A stretch of DNA of 55,744 bases from an uncultured Alistipes sp. (GTDB lineage: Bacteria; Bacteroidota; Bacteroidia; Bacteroidales; Rikenellaceae), in the NCBI GenBank assembly GCA_938014215.1, contig CALLRW010000003.1, positions 1 to 55,744 of the forward strand. The letters run 5' to 3'. Shown here in pieces: positions 35,048 through 44,581 of this stretch (its first letter is position 1; each line of letters begins with the position of its first letter). The notes under the pieces were generated by a model. The model had not been told where the DNA came from. It made no database searches and worked only from the letters and a program-made list of their open reading frames with translations. Made by a program: the position numbers and the translations under genes.

Positions 35048-38000
35048 TTATAATTTCAGCCGGAGCGAGAGACCGTAGTAGAATTGCGGGATGCGGCCGC
35101 TGCCGTAGAGCGAGGTTTCGAGCCCGGTCTGCGACGAGCGCACGCGCCCCATGTTCTGGAAGAAGTTGCGGGCGTAGAAGGTGATCGAGGCGAAGCGGCC
35201 GATCTCCTTCGTGAGGTTGAAGTTCATGGCCAGACTCGACGTGATGCGGTTTTCGTCGAAGAGGTAGCTCGTGTTGCTCTTCACGACGAGCCGGGCCAGT
35301 TCGCGGTAGAGGGCCGGATCGTTCTCGCGGGCCCGGGCGAAGCGTTCGGCAAAGGGGATCTTGCGGTCGGGAGCCTCCCACGTCGTGTAGTAGGCGGGGT
35401 AGACGGCCACGTAGCGGCCCTTTCCGTAGAGCGGTTCCGCCGATCCGAAGTAGTCGCCCGCCGCCGCGAGCAGCACACCGCGGGGCGAGCCGTCGGCCAG
35501 TTCGCTCAGCGCCTGCGAACGGTCGAGCAGCGTGCTCTCGAGCCGCAGGGAGAGGATCATGCGCAGACGCGGGAGGTGGGTGACGAGGGTCACGTTCAGG
35601 TTCAGCTGCCGCTCCAGACTGCCGTTGCTCACCGAGGTCGAACCGACGTAGTAGCCGACATACCGGTAGGGGCGTCCGTCGGCCATCGACGAGGAGGACG
35701 ACAGGGTCGAGGCCGTCTCCGTGAGGTTCAACCCCTTGTAACGATAGTAATTGCCGTCGATGCGGATGCGGGTCCGCAGCGGGCGGATCGGCGCGAAGTC
35801 GGCGACGAAATCGATCCCGGTCCGCACGACGGGTGAACCGTTCGTGTACTGGGTCTGTGCGACGAAGGTGTTCCGCTCGCGGTAACCCATCTGCTGGTCG
35901 GGCAGCGCCCCCGTGCGGTCCGAAACGGTGACCACGCCGCTCCGACGGTCGATCGTGTAGATGCGGTTGGCCGAAGGGATCGTGCAGCCGGCCTCCAGCT
36001 CGGCCTGCGTCGTCAGCCGGTAGGTGAACGGGGTGTAGATCGTGCGGCTCATGTAGGGGTTGCGGGTCCGGTTGTGGAAGAACGACACGCTGAGACGCGT
36101 CCCGAGGATGGTGGCCTCGATGCCGATTTCGTGCTGAAGGGTGTATTGCCATCGCAGGTCACGGTTCCATACGGGGGTCGTGGGCTGTGTGTAGTAGGCG
36201 TAAAAGGCGGTACCGTCGGCGGTCGATCCGGGGGCGAAGGCCAGCCGGTCGCTGTACGACGGGGCGGGGTAGAGCACCTTGAACGAAGGCTGCTTGACCG
36301 ACTTGCCCCAGCCGCCGTAGAGGGCGAGGCTGCTGACGGCGGCCCGGCGCCCCTCCCAGACGACATAGCGGGCATTGACCCGCGGCGAGAGCGTCGCCAC
36401 GGTGCCGTATGCCGAGCGGCGGATCCAGGTGGCGTCGCCGCGCAGTCCGGCCGTCACGTGCAGCGACGCACGTTGGCCGACGGAGAGTGTGAACTGCTCT
36501 TCGGCGAAGAGAGCCAGGTTGTTCATCATCGGCAGCCGGTCGTAGCGGTATTCGCGCCACGTCGGGGCGTAGCGCAGGTCGGCGTAGTGGAGTCCGCGGC
36601 CGCGGTTGCCGCTTGCGGAGAGCTCCATGCCGGCCATTGCCTTGCTGCGCACCCGTCCGCGGTGGCGGGTCCAGTCGGCCTTGGCCTTGAACGAGAGGCT
36701 CAGCGGCCTGGAATCGACCGACGAACGGGTGTACCAGTATCCCGTCGGACCGAGGATGATCCCGGCTGCGGGGTCCTCGTCGTAACTCCGGGCAATGTGG
36801 TAGCCGGCCTATGTCGTGTGGATGGCGGGTTGGGTCGAGGCGCTGCTGCGGTTTTCGTTCGTTTCGGAGCGTTTGTCGCCGTAGGAGGCGGAGCCCTGGA
36901 GCGAGAGGTTGGTGATCCACGGCCGGTCGAGCAGCCAGACCAGTTGTACCGAACTGCGTACGGCCCGGTCGCGGACGCGCGTGAAGTTTCTGCTGAACTC
37001 GTCGGGATCGGCCTTCGAATCGTAACCGCCGAGATTTCCGGCGGCCGAGACCGTCAGCTGCAGGGGGTGGTCCCGCCGGTCGTAAAAGGTCCGCGTGTAG
37101 GAGAGGTTCAGGTTGTTGCGGTCGTAGGCCGTGTAGGGCGAGGCGAGATCGGTGATCGACCGTGTGCGTTCGAGGTTGAGGTTGAGGATCCCTGCGGGGT
37201 GCGACTCGGCGCGTCCGAGCACGAAACCCTTGCTCAGGGCAAACTGTTTGGTGCGGGGCTCCAGGGTCATCTCGACGATCCAGGGCGTCTTGCCCCTGCG
37301 CGTGCGGATCTTGACGATGCCGTTCGACAGGTCGCCGTACTCGACCGAGGGGATGCCGGTGACCACCTCGACGGCTTCGATGTTCGAGACGCCGAGGTTG
37401 CGCAGATCGGCCCCGCGGGTCTCGGCCATCGAGGCGTTGTTCTCGATGCGCAGACCGTCGACCTCGACGGCCGTTCCGAACGATGCGTTGCCCAGTTCGC
37501 CGCCGCGTCCGGCATGCAGGGCGATGCGGCGGCTGCCCGAGGCCAGATTCTGGTCGCCGACCGTCTTGCCGCCGGGCAGCAGCGTTGCGATGTGGTTGAT
37601 GTTGAGCATCTGGGCGTGTTCGAGCGTCTGGCGGTCGATGGCATACGCGCTGCCCGACTCCGCGCTGCGGCGCTGGGCCGAGACGACCACCTCGTCGATG
37701 GCCAGATTCGATTCGCGGAGTGCGATGTCGACCGTCGAGCGGGGCGTTTCCGTCCGCAGGTGCAGCGTTTGGGTGACGTAGCCCAGACAGGAGACGTGCA
37801 GATCGACCTCCGGTTCGTCGATCCCGGCCAGTCGGAAGCGGCCTTCGGCGTCGGAGATCGCCCACCGGCGGGCATCGCCCGTGGTCAGTGCGGCGCCGCA
37901 GACGGCCTCTCCCGTGCGGGCATCCTTCACCGTACCTTCGATCAGCCGCCGGGCGGCGGGTTGCGCCTGTGCGACGCGGGCGCCGCCGAGCAGCAGAAGT

Positions 38001-38077
38001 AGCAGGAGCGGCAGGAGCAGCCGACATGCCGCACTCAGCCGGCGGAAACCGGGGCAAGACTGGATTCGCAGGGTCAT
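35048..38077 (-). pseudogene. TonB-dependent receptor split by an in-frame TAG
   Basis: Two open frames (38077 to 36812 and on from 36808 to 35048) share one reading frame and together encode an ordinary ~1009-residue receptor. They are separated only by TAG at 36809-36811 (codon 423). The N-terminal part has a signal peptide, a carboxypeptidase-like domain (I-E-G-T-V-K-D-A-R-T-G-E-A-V) and a plug (E-V-V-T-G-I-P-S-V-E-Y-G-D-L). The C-terminal part supplies most of the barrel and a terminal strand. One base change, e.g. from a GAG or CAG codon, explains the stop; there is no frameshift. Upstream partner of DUF4876 and DUF6850. It may be a recent nonsense mutation, a sequencing error or a readthrough site. 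Confidence 0.85.
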
Positions 38078-38106
38078 TTTATCCGTTTATCTTCGATTTG
38101 CAGGCG

Positions 38107-38114
38107 CAAAGGTA
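38107..38114 (-). promoter_or_regulatory. Candidate -7 box of the TonB receptor-DUF4876-DUF6850 operon
   Basis: Minus-strand TACCTTTG, 29 nt upstream of the ATG at 38077; an ATTG-like element lies 20 nt further upstream. Confidence 0.5.
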
Positions 38115-38239
38115 GCCCGGCCCGCCGTGCGGCACAATCCCCAGAAATAGGGGTTTCCGTCGGAGCGGGATCCTCATTTCCGGGTATGGGCTGCTGCCAG
38201 ATCCATCGGGAGCCGTCTGTGGATGTCGCCCCGGGACGT

Positions 38240-38269
38240 TTTGATTTTCGGGGCGAATTCGTAACTTTG
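38240..38269 (+). promoter_or_regulatory. Promoter of the HMA-AraC regulator gene
   Basis: TTTG at 38240-38243 and TAACTTTG at 38262-38269 are separated by 18 nt. The ATG at 38278 follows after only 8 nt, so the leader is very short or absent. Confidence 0.55.
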
Positions 38270-38277
38270 CCGGTGAG

Positions 38278-38835
38278 ATGATACTGCACATCAAAAATAT
38301 GGTCTGCGACCGCTGTGTGATGGTCGTTCGCACGGAGCTCGAGCGGTTCGGCTGCCGGGTGCGGGAGGTGCGGCTGGGCGAGGCCGAGATCGAGGGCGAA
38401 CTTTCGGCCGGGGAGAAGACGGCACTGGCCACACGACTCGAGGCGTTGGGGTTCGAGTTGCTGGAGGATCGCCGCTCCCGGCTGATCGAGGCGGTGAAGA
38501 GTGCCGTGATCGAGTTGGTTCGGGGGGCGGAAGTGGTTCCCGACGTGCGGCTGTCGGACTACCTGCAGGAGCGACTGCACGTCGACTACCGTCAGATCAG
38601 CACGCTCTTCTCCGAGACCGAGGGGCGGACCGTCGAGCGCTATCTGATTGCCCAGAAGATCGAACGGGTCAAGGAGTTGCTTCTCGACGGCGAACTGACG
38701 CTGAGCGAGATAGCCTTCCGGCTGGGCTACTCGAGCGTGGCACATCTGAGTGCGCAGTTCAAGCAGGTGACGGGCCTCACGCCGAGCCGTTTCAAACACT
38801 CCGACGGCCACCGCCGCCCGCTCGATTCGGTCTGA
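38278..38835 (+). CDS. Small AraC-type regulator with N-terminal HMA-like metal-binding domain
   Basis: 185 residues. Residues 1-65 resemble a heavy-metal-associated ferredoxin-like domain with Cys10-x-x-Cys13 in K-N-M-V-C-D-R-C-V. Residues ~85-180 are an AraC helix-turn-helix domain (E-R-Y-L-I-A-Q-K-I-E-R-V-K-E-L-L and the C-terminal F-R-L-G-Y-S-S-V-A-H-L-S-A-Q-F-K). No sugar-type sensory domain is present, so metal binding probably replaces it. The next gene is a permease with its own HMA domain, suggesting local control of metal export. Metal identity is inference. Confidence 0.82.
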   Translation: MILHIKNMVCDRCVMVVRTELERFGCRVREVRLGEAEIEGELSAGEKTALATRLEALGFELLEDRRSRLIEAVKSAVIELVRGAEVVPDVRLSDYLQERLHVDYRQISTLFSETEGRTVERYLIAQKIERVKELLLDGELTLSEIAFRLGYSSVAHLSAQFKQVTGLTPSRFKHSDGHRRPLDSV

Positions 38836-38855
38836 GACCTCCCCGTTTGCGGTCG

Positions 38856-38965
38856 GCCGTTCCCGCCATCTGCAGTATCTGCCGTTTGCCGTTCCTGCCA
38901 TCCGCAGTGTCTGCCGTGTGCTGTTCCCTCCATCTGCAGTGTCTGCCGTTTGCCGTTCCCGATCG
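38856..38965. repeat. Tandem array of 32-bp GCCGTTCC...CTGCAGTGTCTGCCGTTT units
   Basis: Three consecutive 32-bp units (38856-38887, 38888-38919, 38920-38951) and a partial fourth follow the regulator stop codon. They differ at a few positions. Two TTCCTGCAT(T) copies lie just downstream (38967-38999). This fills much of the 310-base gap before the permease; no gene is seen in it. Confidence 0.9.
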
Positions 38966-39114
38966 GCCCCTCTTCCTGCATTTGTCCGCCTTCCTGCATT
39001 GCCCGACGCCGGGCCATATCCGTGCACCCGCAGCGCCCGCAGGATACCCCTCCCGTTGGAAAATCCTGTAACGAAAACCGAAAAATCTGTAACGCCCGCA
39101 ACGCCTCCGCAGCG

Positions 39115-39122
39115 TACCTTTG
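39115..39122 (+). promoter_or_regulatory. Candidate -7 box of the permease gene
   Basis: TACCTTTG matches TAnnTTTG, 23 nt before the chosen ATG at 39146, and supports that start over the longer frame beginning at 38918. Confidence 0.55.
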
Positions 39123-39145
39123 CGGCAGTTCAAAACCAGCTTGTC

Positions 39146-40375
39146 ATGCAGGAGTATCTCATGCCGTTCGTGGCGCTGCTCAACGAAATGTCGCCCTATC
39201 TGCTGCTCGGGTTCCTCATCGCGGGCCTGCTGCACGCCTTTGTCCCCGGGCGTTTCTATGCCCGCTACCTGTCGGGCAACAACTTCCGGTCGGTGGCTTT
39301 GGCCGCCCTGTTCGGTGTGCCGCTGCCGCTCTGCTCGTGCGGCGTTATCCCGACGGCCATGGCCATGCGCCGCGAGGGGGCCTCGAAGGCCGCCACGGTC
39401 TCGTTCCTGATCGCCACGCCGCAGACCGGTGTCGATTCGATCCTGGCCACCTCGGCGCTGCTCGGTCTTCCCTTTGCGCTGATTCGCCCCGTGGCGGCCT
39501 TCGTGACGGCGCTCTTTGGCGGGGCGCTGGTCGGTGCCGCCACACGCCGCGAAGCACCTCTCCGGGGCGAAACCGCGGCCGAAACTGCCGCCCGTCCGCA
39601 CACCTTCTGGGGACGCTGCCGCCTGGCACTGAGCTACGGCTTCGGCGAGATGATCCAGGATATCGGCCGCTGGCTGGTCGTCGGACTGCTGCTCGCCGGG
39701 CTCATCACGATTTTTGTCCCCGACGACTTCTTCGCCGTCTCCGAACAGCATCCGTTGCTGGGAATGCTGGTGGTTCTCGCCCTTTCGATCCCGATGTACC
39801 TCTGCGCCACGGGTTCGGTGCCCATCGCCGCGGCACTGATGCTCAAGGGTCTGACGCCCGGAGCGGCCCTTGTGCTGCTGATGGCGGGCCCCGCCACGAA
39901 CATGGCCGCCATTCTGGTCATCGGCAAGGTCCTCGGCCGCAAGACGCTGCTGCTCTATCTCGGAGCCATCATCCTCGGGGCCATCGCCTTCGGACTGGGG
40001 ATCGACACGCTGCTGCCGGCCCGCTGGTTCGAACTGCAGGGGGGATCGGCCGTCATGGCCTGCCACGGCGCCGGAGCGACGCCCCCCTGGTGGCAGACGG
40101 CCTCGAGCATCCTGTTTGTCGTGCTGCTGGCCGTGGCCCTTTTCAAACGCTATCACAAGACCAAAACCAATACGAAGATGAAAAACTGTTTCAAGATCAA
40201 GGGCATGATGTGCAACCACTGTAAGGCCAACGTCGAGCGGGCTCTTTCGGCCGTCGAGGGGGTCACCTCGGTCGAGGTTGATCTGGCCGCCGGCACGGCC
40301 CGCGTCGAGGGAACGTTCGACCCCGAGACGATCATCGCGACGATCCGCCAGCTCGGTTACGAATACGTCGGGTAG
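39146..40375 (+). CDS. SO_0444/ArsP-type permease with C-terminal HMA domain (Cu/Zn efflux candidate)
   Basis: 409 residues from the ATG at 39146; the upstream extension is low-complexity repeat sequence. Eight to ten membrane helices, with the DUF318/ArsP signature C-S-C-G-V-I-P (Cys63, Cys65) and a second-half counterpart C-A-T-G-S-V-P. Residues ~345-409 are a separate HMA domain, G-M-M-C-N-H-C with Cys356 and Cys359, joined by a short basic linker. This composition matches the SO_0444 family proposed to export copper or zinc. The HMA protein would deliver metal to the pore. The HMA-AraC gene upstream is its likely regulator. Confidence 0.85.
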   Translation: MQEYLMPFVALLNEMSPYLLLGFLIAGLLHAFVPGRFYARYLSGNNFRSVALAALFGVPLPLCSCGVIPTAMAMRREGASKAATVSFLIATPQTGVDSILATSALLGLPFALIRPVAAFVTALFGGALVGAATRREAPLRGETAAETAARPHTFWGRCRLALSYGFGEMIQDIGRWLVVGLLLAGLITIFVPDDFFAVSEQHPLLGMLVVLALSIPMYLCATGSVPIAAALMLKGLTPGAALVLLMAGPATNMAAILVIGKVLGRKTLLLYLGAIILGAIAFGLGIDTLLPARWFELQGGSAVMACHGAGATPPWWQTASSILFVVLLAVALFKRYHKTKTNTKMKNCFKIKGMMCNHCKANVERALSAVEGVTSVEVDLAAGTARVEGTFDPETIIATIRQLGYEYVG

Positions 40376-40403
40376 CCGGTCTGACGCCCGCACCCTTACG
40401 ACA

Positions 40404-40431
40404 AAGGCCCCGGAGTTTGCTCCGGGGCCTT
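40404..40431. terminator. Bidirectional terminator between permease and hexosaminidase
   Basis: AAGGCCCCGGA (40404-40414) is a perfect inverted repeat of TCCGGGGCCTT (40421-40431) with loop GTTTGC, between convergent genes. Confidence 0.85.
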
Positions 40432-40460
40432 CGTCCTGTTGTGGATCGCCCTTTGTCCGG

Positions 40461-42518
40461 TCAGCGGACGACGATCTCGTCCGTAAAGAGCCATCCGCCG
40501 ACGCGGTCGTTGCGCAGGGCGCGGTAGCGGACATAGCGGCCGCGGTCGGAACCCTTCCAGGCGAAGGTCCGGAATTCGGGTCGCTCCTCGGTTTCGGGAT
40601 AGTCGTTGGCGAGCGTTGCGAGCGTGCGGAAATTCTCGCCGTCGTCCGACACCGCGATCTCAACCTGCTTCGGGAGCCAGATCCACGCCGTGTACCACTG
40701 GATGAAGTCTGCGGCGATCTCCCGCAGCGGCTGCACCTTGCCCAGATCGACCGTCACGTCGAAATCCCCGTCGATGAAGCCCTGCCAGCGGGTTCCGTAG
40801 CTCCACGAACCGCGCACGCCGTCAGTCAGCGCCCCTTCGCCGCCGGCGGCATACTGCCGGCTCATCGGCGTGGCGTAGGTGACACGGCAGCCGCGGGCCA
40901 GGTGGTCGGTCTCCTCGAGCGATTCGGGGCGTTCGCCCTGCTCGCCGGCCAGATCGAACGTGTGGTAGCCCTCGCTGCGCATCCGTTCGGTCAGTGCCAG
41001 CGCGCGGCGGTGGAAATCGTCATAGTCCTTTCTCTCCGGATCGCTCCAGGCCACCTCGGCCAGCGCCAGCAGCCGCGGATAGAGCATGTATTCGGCCTGT
41101 TCGGGGGTGGGGATGTACTCGGTCCAGAGGTTGGCCTGCACGCCGAGGATGTGTTCACGCCCGGGCATCTCCTCCGGCGCCGGATCGTACGAGTAGACCT
41201 TCGCCAGGGGCAGATAGCCCGAGAAGGCCTGCGGTTCGGTCATCGGGTTGTCCTGATAGCCGTCCAGATAGCAGTGCGACCCGGGGGTCATCACTACGTC
41301 GTGCCCCGCAGCGGCGGCCTTGCGACCCCCCTCCTCGCCGCGCCACGACATCACCACGGCATTCGGAGCCAGCCCGCCGTCGAGGATTTCGTCCCAACCG
41401 ATCAGCCGCCGGCCATGCTCCTCGAGGAAGCGGGCGATGCGGTGGACGGCGTAGCTCTGCAGTTCGTCGACCGACTGGAGTCCTTCGCGCTCCATCCGCT
41501 GACGGCACTTCGGACACTTCGTCCAGTTAGCCTTCGAGGCCTCGTCGCCGCCGATGTGGATCCACTCCGAGGGGAAGAGGTCGATCACCTCCGTGAGGAC
41601 ATTCTCCAGGAATTCGAACGTCGCCTCGTTGCCGATGCAGAAGTCGCCCGTGGTGTAGGGTTTTCCGGTGCACGACAGTTCGGGATAGACGGCCAGCACC
41701 TCCTCCGAGTGGGACGGAAGCTCGATTTCGGGGATGACGGTGATGTGCAGCGAGTCGGCGCATGCCAGCACGTCGCGGACATCCTCCTTCGTGTAGTAGC
41801 CACCCGCGGCCTCGGGGTCGTCGTAGCGGCAGTAACGGTTTCCGCCGTCGCGCCACTCACGCCATGTGGCGCCGCGCCGCCAGGCCGCCACCTCGGTCAG
41901 TTCGGGATAGCGGTCGATCTGCAGCCGCCAGCCGGCCCCGTCGGTGAGGTGCCAGTGGAGGCGGTTGAGCTTCAGCCGGGCCATCATCCGCAGCTGTTTC
42001 TTGACGAACTCCTTGTCGAAGAAGTTGCGCGAGACGTCGAGATGCAGGCCGCGGTATTCGAATCGCGGTTCGTCGGTGATTTCGAGGGCCGGGAGACGGT
42101 CGCCATACTGGTCGTGAATCTGCCGGAGGGTCTGGATGCCGTAGAAGAGACCGGCTTCGCCGCGGGAGAGGATCTCGATGCCGCGGCGCGAGATCTTCAT
42201 CCGGTAACCCTCTTCCGACGCAGGAAGCGCCTTGTCGTCGCTGCACGCCAGACGCAGCTCCGGGAGCCGGGCCTTCCCCTCCGTTGCCGTATCGACGGCC
42301 AGCGGGAGACGGGTCTCGGCGAGACTTGCGGCGAGGCGTTCGGCGCCGGGGGCCTCGATGACGACGTGCAGCGGGCGGCCCAGATTCAGCTCGCCGCGGA
42401 GCTGTTCGACGTGCTGCGGGCGCGGGGTGACACACCCCGCAAGGGGAGCCTGCTTCTGGCAGGAGACGATCCCCAGCGTCATCAGCAGGGCGATCGCAAA
42501 TCGGAAGGTTCGGTTCAT
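40461..42518 (-). CDS. GH20 beta-N-acetylhexosaminidase lipoprotein
   Basis: 685 residues. Lipoprotein signal with Cys20 in G-I-V-S-C-Q. An N-terminal GH20b alpha/beta domain (~30-150) precedes the GH20 barrel (~155-500), containing the catalytic pair Asp325-Glu326 in H-I-G-G-D-E-A and W-H-L-T-D-G-A-G-W. The C-terminal ~150 residues resemble a discoidin-like beta-sandwich (D-L-G-K-V-Q-P-L-R). It removes terminal GlcNAc/GalNAc, for example from mucin or host glycans, at the cell surface or in the periplasm. Single gene with its own promoter. Confidence 0.93.
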   Translation of the reverse strand: MNRTFRFAIALLMTLGIVSCQKQAPLAGCVTPRPQHVEQLRGELNLGRPLHVVIEAPGAERLAASLAETRLPLAVDTATEGKARLPELRLACSDDKALPASEEGYRMKISRRGIEILSRGEAGLFYGIQTLRQIHDQYGDRLPALEITDEPRFEYRGLHLDVSRNFFDKEFVKKQLRMMARLKLNRLHWHLTDGAGWRLQIDRYPELTEVAAWRRGATWREWRDGGNRYCRYDDPEAAGGYYTKEDVRDVLACADSLHITVIPEIELPSHSEEVLAVYPELSCTGKPYTTGDFCIGNEATFEFLENVLTEVIDLFPSEWIHIGGDEASKANWTKCPKCRQRMEREGLQSVDELQSYAVHRIARFLEEHGRRLIGWDEILDGGLAPNAVVMSWRGEEGGRKAAAAGHDVVMTPGSHCYLDGYQDNPMTEPQAFSGYLPLAKVYSYDPAPEEMPGREHILGVQANLWTEYIPTPEQAEYMLYPRLLALAEVAWSDPERKDYDDFHRRALALTERMRSEGYHTFDLAGEQGERPESLEETDHLARGCRVTYATPMSRQYAAGGEGALTDGVRGSWSYGTRWQGFIDGDFDVTVDLGKVQPLREIAADFIQWYTAWIWLPKQVEIAVSDDGENFRTLATLANDYPETEERPEFRTFAWKGSDRGRYVRYRALRNDRVGGWLFTDEIVVR

Positions 42519-42557
42519 GCCGGTATCGGTTTTTGAGTTAGTGTCAGCTTATCCGGA

Positions 42558-42589
42558 CAAAGATACGAAAAGGCGGGCGTCGCGGCAAA
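42558..42589 (-). promoter_or_regulatory. Promoter of the hexosaminidase gene
   Basis: Minus-strand TTTG (42589-42586), 20 nt, then TATCTTTG (42565-42558), 39 nt upstream of the ATG at 42518. Confidence 0.65.
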
Positions 42590-42643
42590 CGAAAAATCCG
42601 TTTTTCACGACCCCCGCCGTCATTGGTTCCGGCCCTTTGCGGA

Positions 42644-44146
42644 TCAACCGCAGTAGAACCACGTGCGGACCAGTTCGCGGATCCGCTCTTCGTCCCGGGC
42701 GCAGGCCTCGCGCAGCTCTGCGTCGTGGAATCCGGCCAGACGGGCGATCACGCCGTCAATGAGCCGCGGCGGGAAGACGCCGTACTGTTCGTAGACGGCG
42801 CGCTGGGCCTCGAGCTGCCGGGCTGACTCCTCACACGAGGCGGGCAGCTGGCTCAGCCGGGCGAGGACCTCCTTGTGGCGGTCGTCGAAGATATTGACAT
42901 CGACATAACGGTCGCGGGCATACTGAATGCCGTTCTCCATCTCGAAGCCGTGCCGTGCCGCCACGGCCAGACCGGCCAGCAGCAGATAGATGTCGGCCGA
43001 ACCGTCCGGGCAGCGGAATTCGACCGTCTGTTTGAGACTGGTGTCGATCGCGGCGGGCTGTTCGCCGGGGTTGGCGTCGCAGACCATGCGCACGGCGCCT
43101 TCGCCCCAACCGAGCGGTACGCGGACGAGGACCGAACGGTTGCGGTCGCCCCAGCAGATGTTCGTCGGGGCCTCCTGATGGGGCACGAGGCGGAAGTAGG
43201 AGGTCGGGTTCGTGTTTCCGAAGGCTGTCAGCGAGGGGGCCAGCGCCAGATAGCCGGCGATGGCCTTCAGAGCCCGCACCGAGAGCGAGCCGTCGGCATT
43301 GACCATGGCATTGCGGTTGCCCTCCATCAGACGCGTGTGGATATGCAGGCCGCTGCCGGCCTTTCCGACGGTGATCTTCGGGGCGAAGGTCACGTCGACG
43401 CCGTAGTCGTAGGCCAGCGTGCGGATGATCCACTTGGCGACCATGAGCTGATCGGCCGCCGCCTCGAGATCCGTCGGGAGAAACTCGATTTCGTTCTGTT
43501 CGTACATCATCTCGCCCTGGGTGAAGTTTCCGACCTCGGAGTGGCCGTACTTGATCTCACCGCCGGCCTGGGCGATGTACTCCATGGCGCGGGCGCGGAA
43601 TTCGGCGCCCTTGTTGAAGGGGGTCGATTCGTGGTAACCGCGCTGGTCGGCAGCCAGGAAGAGCTCTTCGCGGGGGCTGACGACGTAGAATTCCAGCTCG
43701 CCCATGGCGTGGAACGAGAGCCCCGTCACGCGGCGCAGCTCCTCGTGGGCGCGGCGGAGGGTCTGTTCGGGGGCCATTTCGAAGGGGGTGCCCTCCTTCG
43801 TGTAGTAGCTGCAGAGCAGGTCGACGGTCGGGATGGCGCTGAAGGGGTTGCGGAAGGCCGTTCGGTAGCGCGGGACGACATAGAGGTCGCTGGCCCCGGC
43901 CTCGATGTAGGGGAAGAGGCTCGAGCCGTCGACGCGTTCGCCGCAGGTGAGGATGCTCTCCAGATAGGCTTCGTCGTTGATGACGAAGTTGAGGGTCTTC
44001 AGGCGGCCGTCGGCACCCGGATAGCGGAGGTTGACCATTTCGATGTCGTTCTCCCGGATATAGCGGATGATGTCCGCACGGGTGAATTCGGCACGGGGCT
44101 TTCCGAGAAAGCGCACCAGCGGATCGGGATTCAGCGTCTTGTTCAT
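42644..44146 (-). CDS. glnA: Glutamine synthetase family protein
   Basis: 500 residues. N-terminal beta-grasp (M-V-N-L-R-Y-P-G-A-D-G-R-L-K) and a catalytic domain with G-E-L-E-F-Y (metal ligands), G-S-G-L-H-I-H-T-R (ammonia/glutamate site) and N-R-S-V-L-V-R-V-P (ATP/glutamate arginines). These match active GS of the ~500-residue type common in Bacteroidales, alongside the larger GlnN type. It makes glutamine from glutamate and ammonia in the cytosol. I do not see the classical adenylylation-loop tyrosine clearly. A separate transcription unit is likely. Confidence 0.9.
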   Translation of the reverse strand: MNKTLNPDPLVRFLGKPRAEFTRADIIRYIRENDIEMVNLRYPGADGRLKTLNFVINDEAYLESILTCGERVDGSSLFPYIEAGASDLYVVPRYRTAFRNPFSAIPTVDLLCSYYTKEGTPFEMAPEQTLRRAHEELRRVTGLSFHAMGELEFYVVSPREELFLAADQRGYHESTPFNKGAEFRARAMEYIAQAGGEIKYGHSEVGNFTQGEMMYEQNEIEFLPTDLEAAADQLMVAKWIIRTLAYDYGVDVTFAPKITVGKAGSGLHIHTRLMEGNRNAMVNADGSLSVRALKAIAGYLALAPSLTAFGNTNPTSYFRLVPHQEAPTNICWGDRNRSVLVRVPLGWGEGAVRMVCDANPGEQPAAIDTSLKQTVEFRCPDGSADIYLLLAGLAVAARHGFEMENGIQYARDRYVDVNIFDDRHKEVLARLSQLPASCEESARQLEAQRAVYEQYGVFPPRLIDGVIARLAGFHDAELREACARDEERIRELVRTWFYCG

Positions 44147-44244
44147 TTTGTCGTTTTGTAGGTTTCAGGTTGGTTTTTCTGTCGATTTGAAAGCAAATCG
44201 GTGTTGAAAGATACGAAAAAAACATGAACTCGCCTATTTTTAGA

Positions 44245-44252
44245 CAAAAATA
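44245..44252 (-). promoter_or_regulatory. Candidate -7 box for glutamine synthetase
   Basis: Minus-strand TATTTTTG, ~98 nt upstream of the ATG at 44146. A weaker TATCTTTC (44216-44209) lies closer to the gene, so the true start site is uncertain. Confidence 0.4.
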
Positions 44253-44365
44253 TTACTTCGCGGGTGCATTTTCCTTTTCGATGATGCATTTCCCGGCACG
44301 CTGCCGGTGGCGCTCCCTTCGTTTGTCCCGATCCGTTCTGTGCCGGGACTCTCTGCTGCCGGCTT

Positions 44366-44578
44366 TCAGAAGTAGAATCCCGAGTTGAGCGGGCGGATTT
44401 CCGGCCCGTCGAGGATGATCCGCTCTTCGCGGGCGAGCCACCCGAGCGCCAGCAGGATCTCCGTGGTCGGGAGTTTGGTGCGGGTTTCGAGTTCGGCGAC
44501 GGTGCTGCGGCCCAGGCCGCGCAGTTCGTAATCGATCCGGCGGGCATTCTCTTCGATGCGACGATTCGACTCTTCCAT
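44366..44578 (-). CDS. Small winged helix-turn-helix protein (DUF2582-like)
   Basis: 70 residues, M-E-E-S-N-R-R-I-E to the C-terminal L-N-S-G-F-Y-F. Sequence and length match the DUF2582 winged-helix proteins of Bacteroidales: T-V-A-E-L-E-T-R-T-K as recognition region and L-A-L-G-W-L-A-R-E-E-R-I as the wing-adjacent helix. It starts 3 nt after the exopolyphosphatase stop, so it is the tail of that operon. DNA binding is expected from the fold, but its target is unknown. Confidence 0.82.
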   Translation of the reverse strand: MEESNRRIEENARRIDYELRGLGRSTVAELETRTKLPTTEILLALGWLAREERIILDGPEIRPLNSGFYF

Positions 44579-44581
44579 GGT

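Noticed and set aside
36809..36811. TAG as a pyrrolysine or other recoded codon
   Set aside because: No pyl genes or recoding stem is seen and TonB receptors have no known need for it; nonsense mutation or error is simpler, though readthrough is kept as a check.
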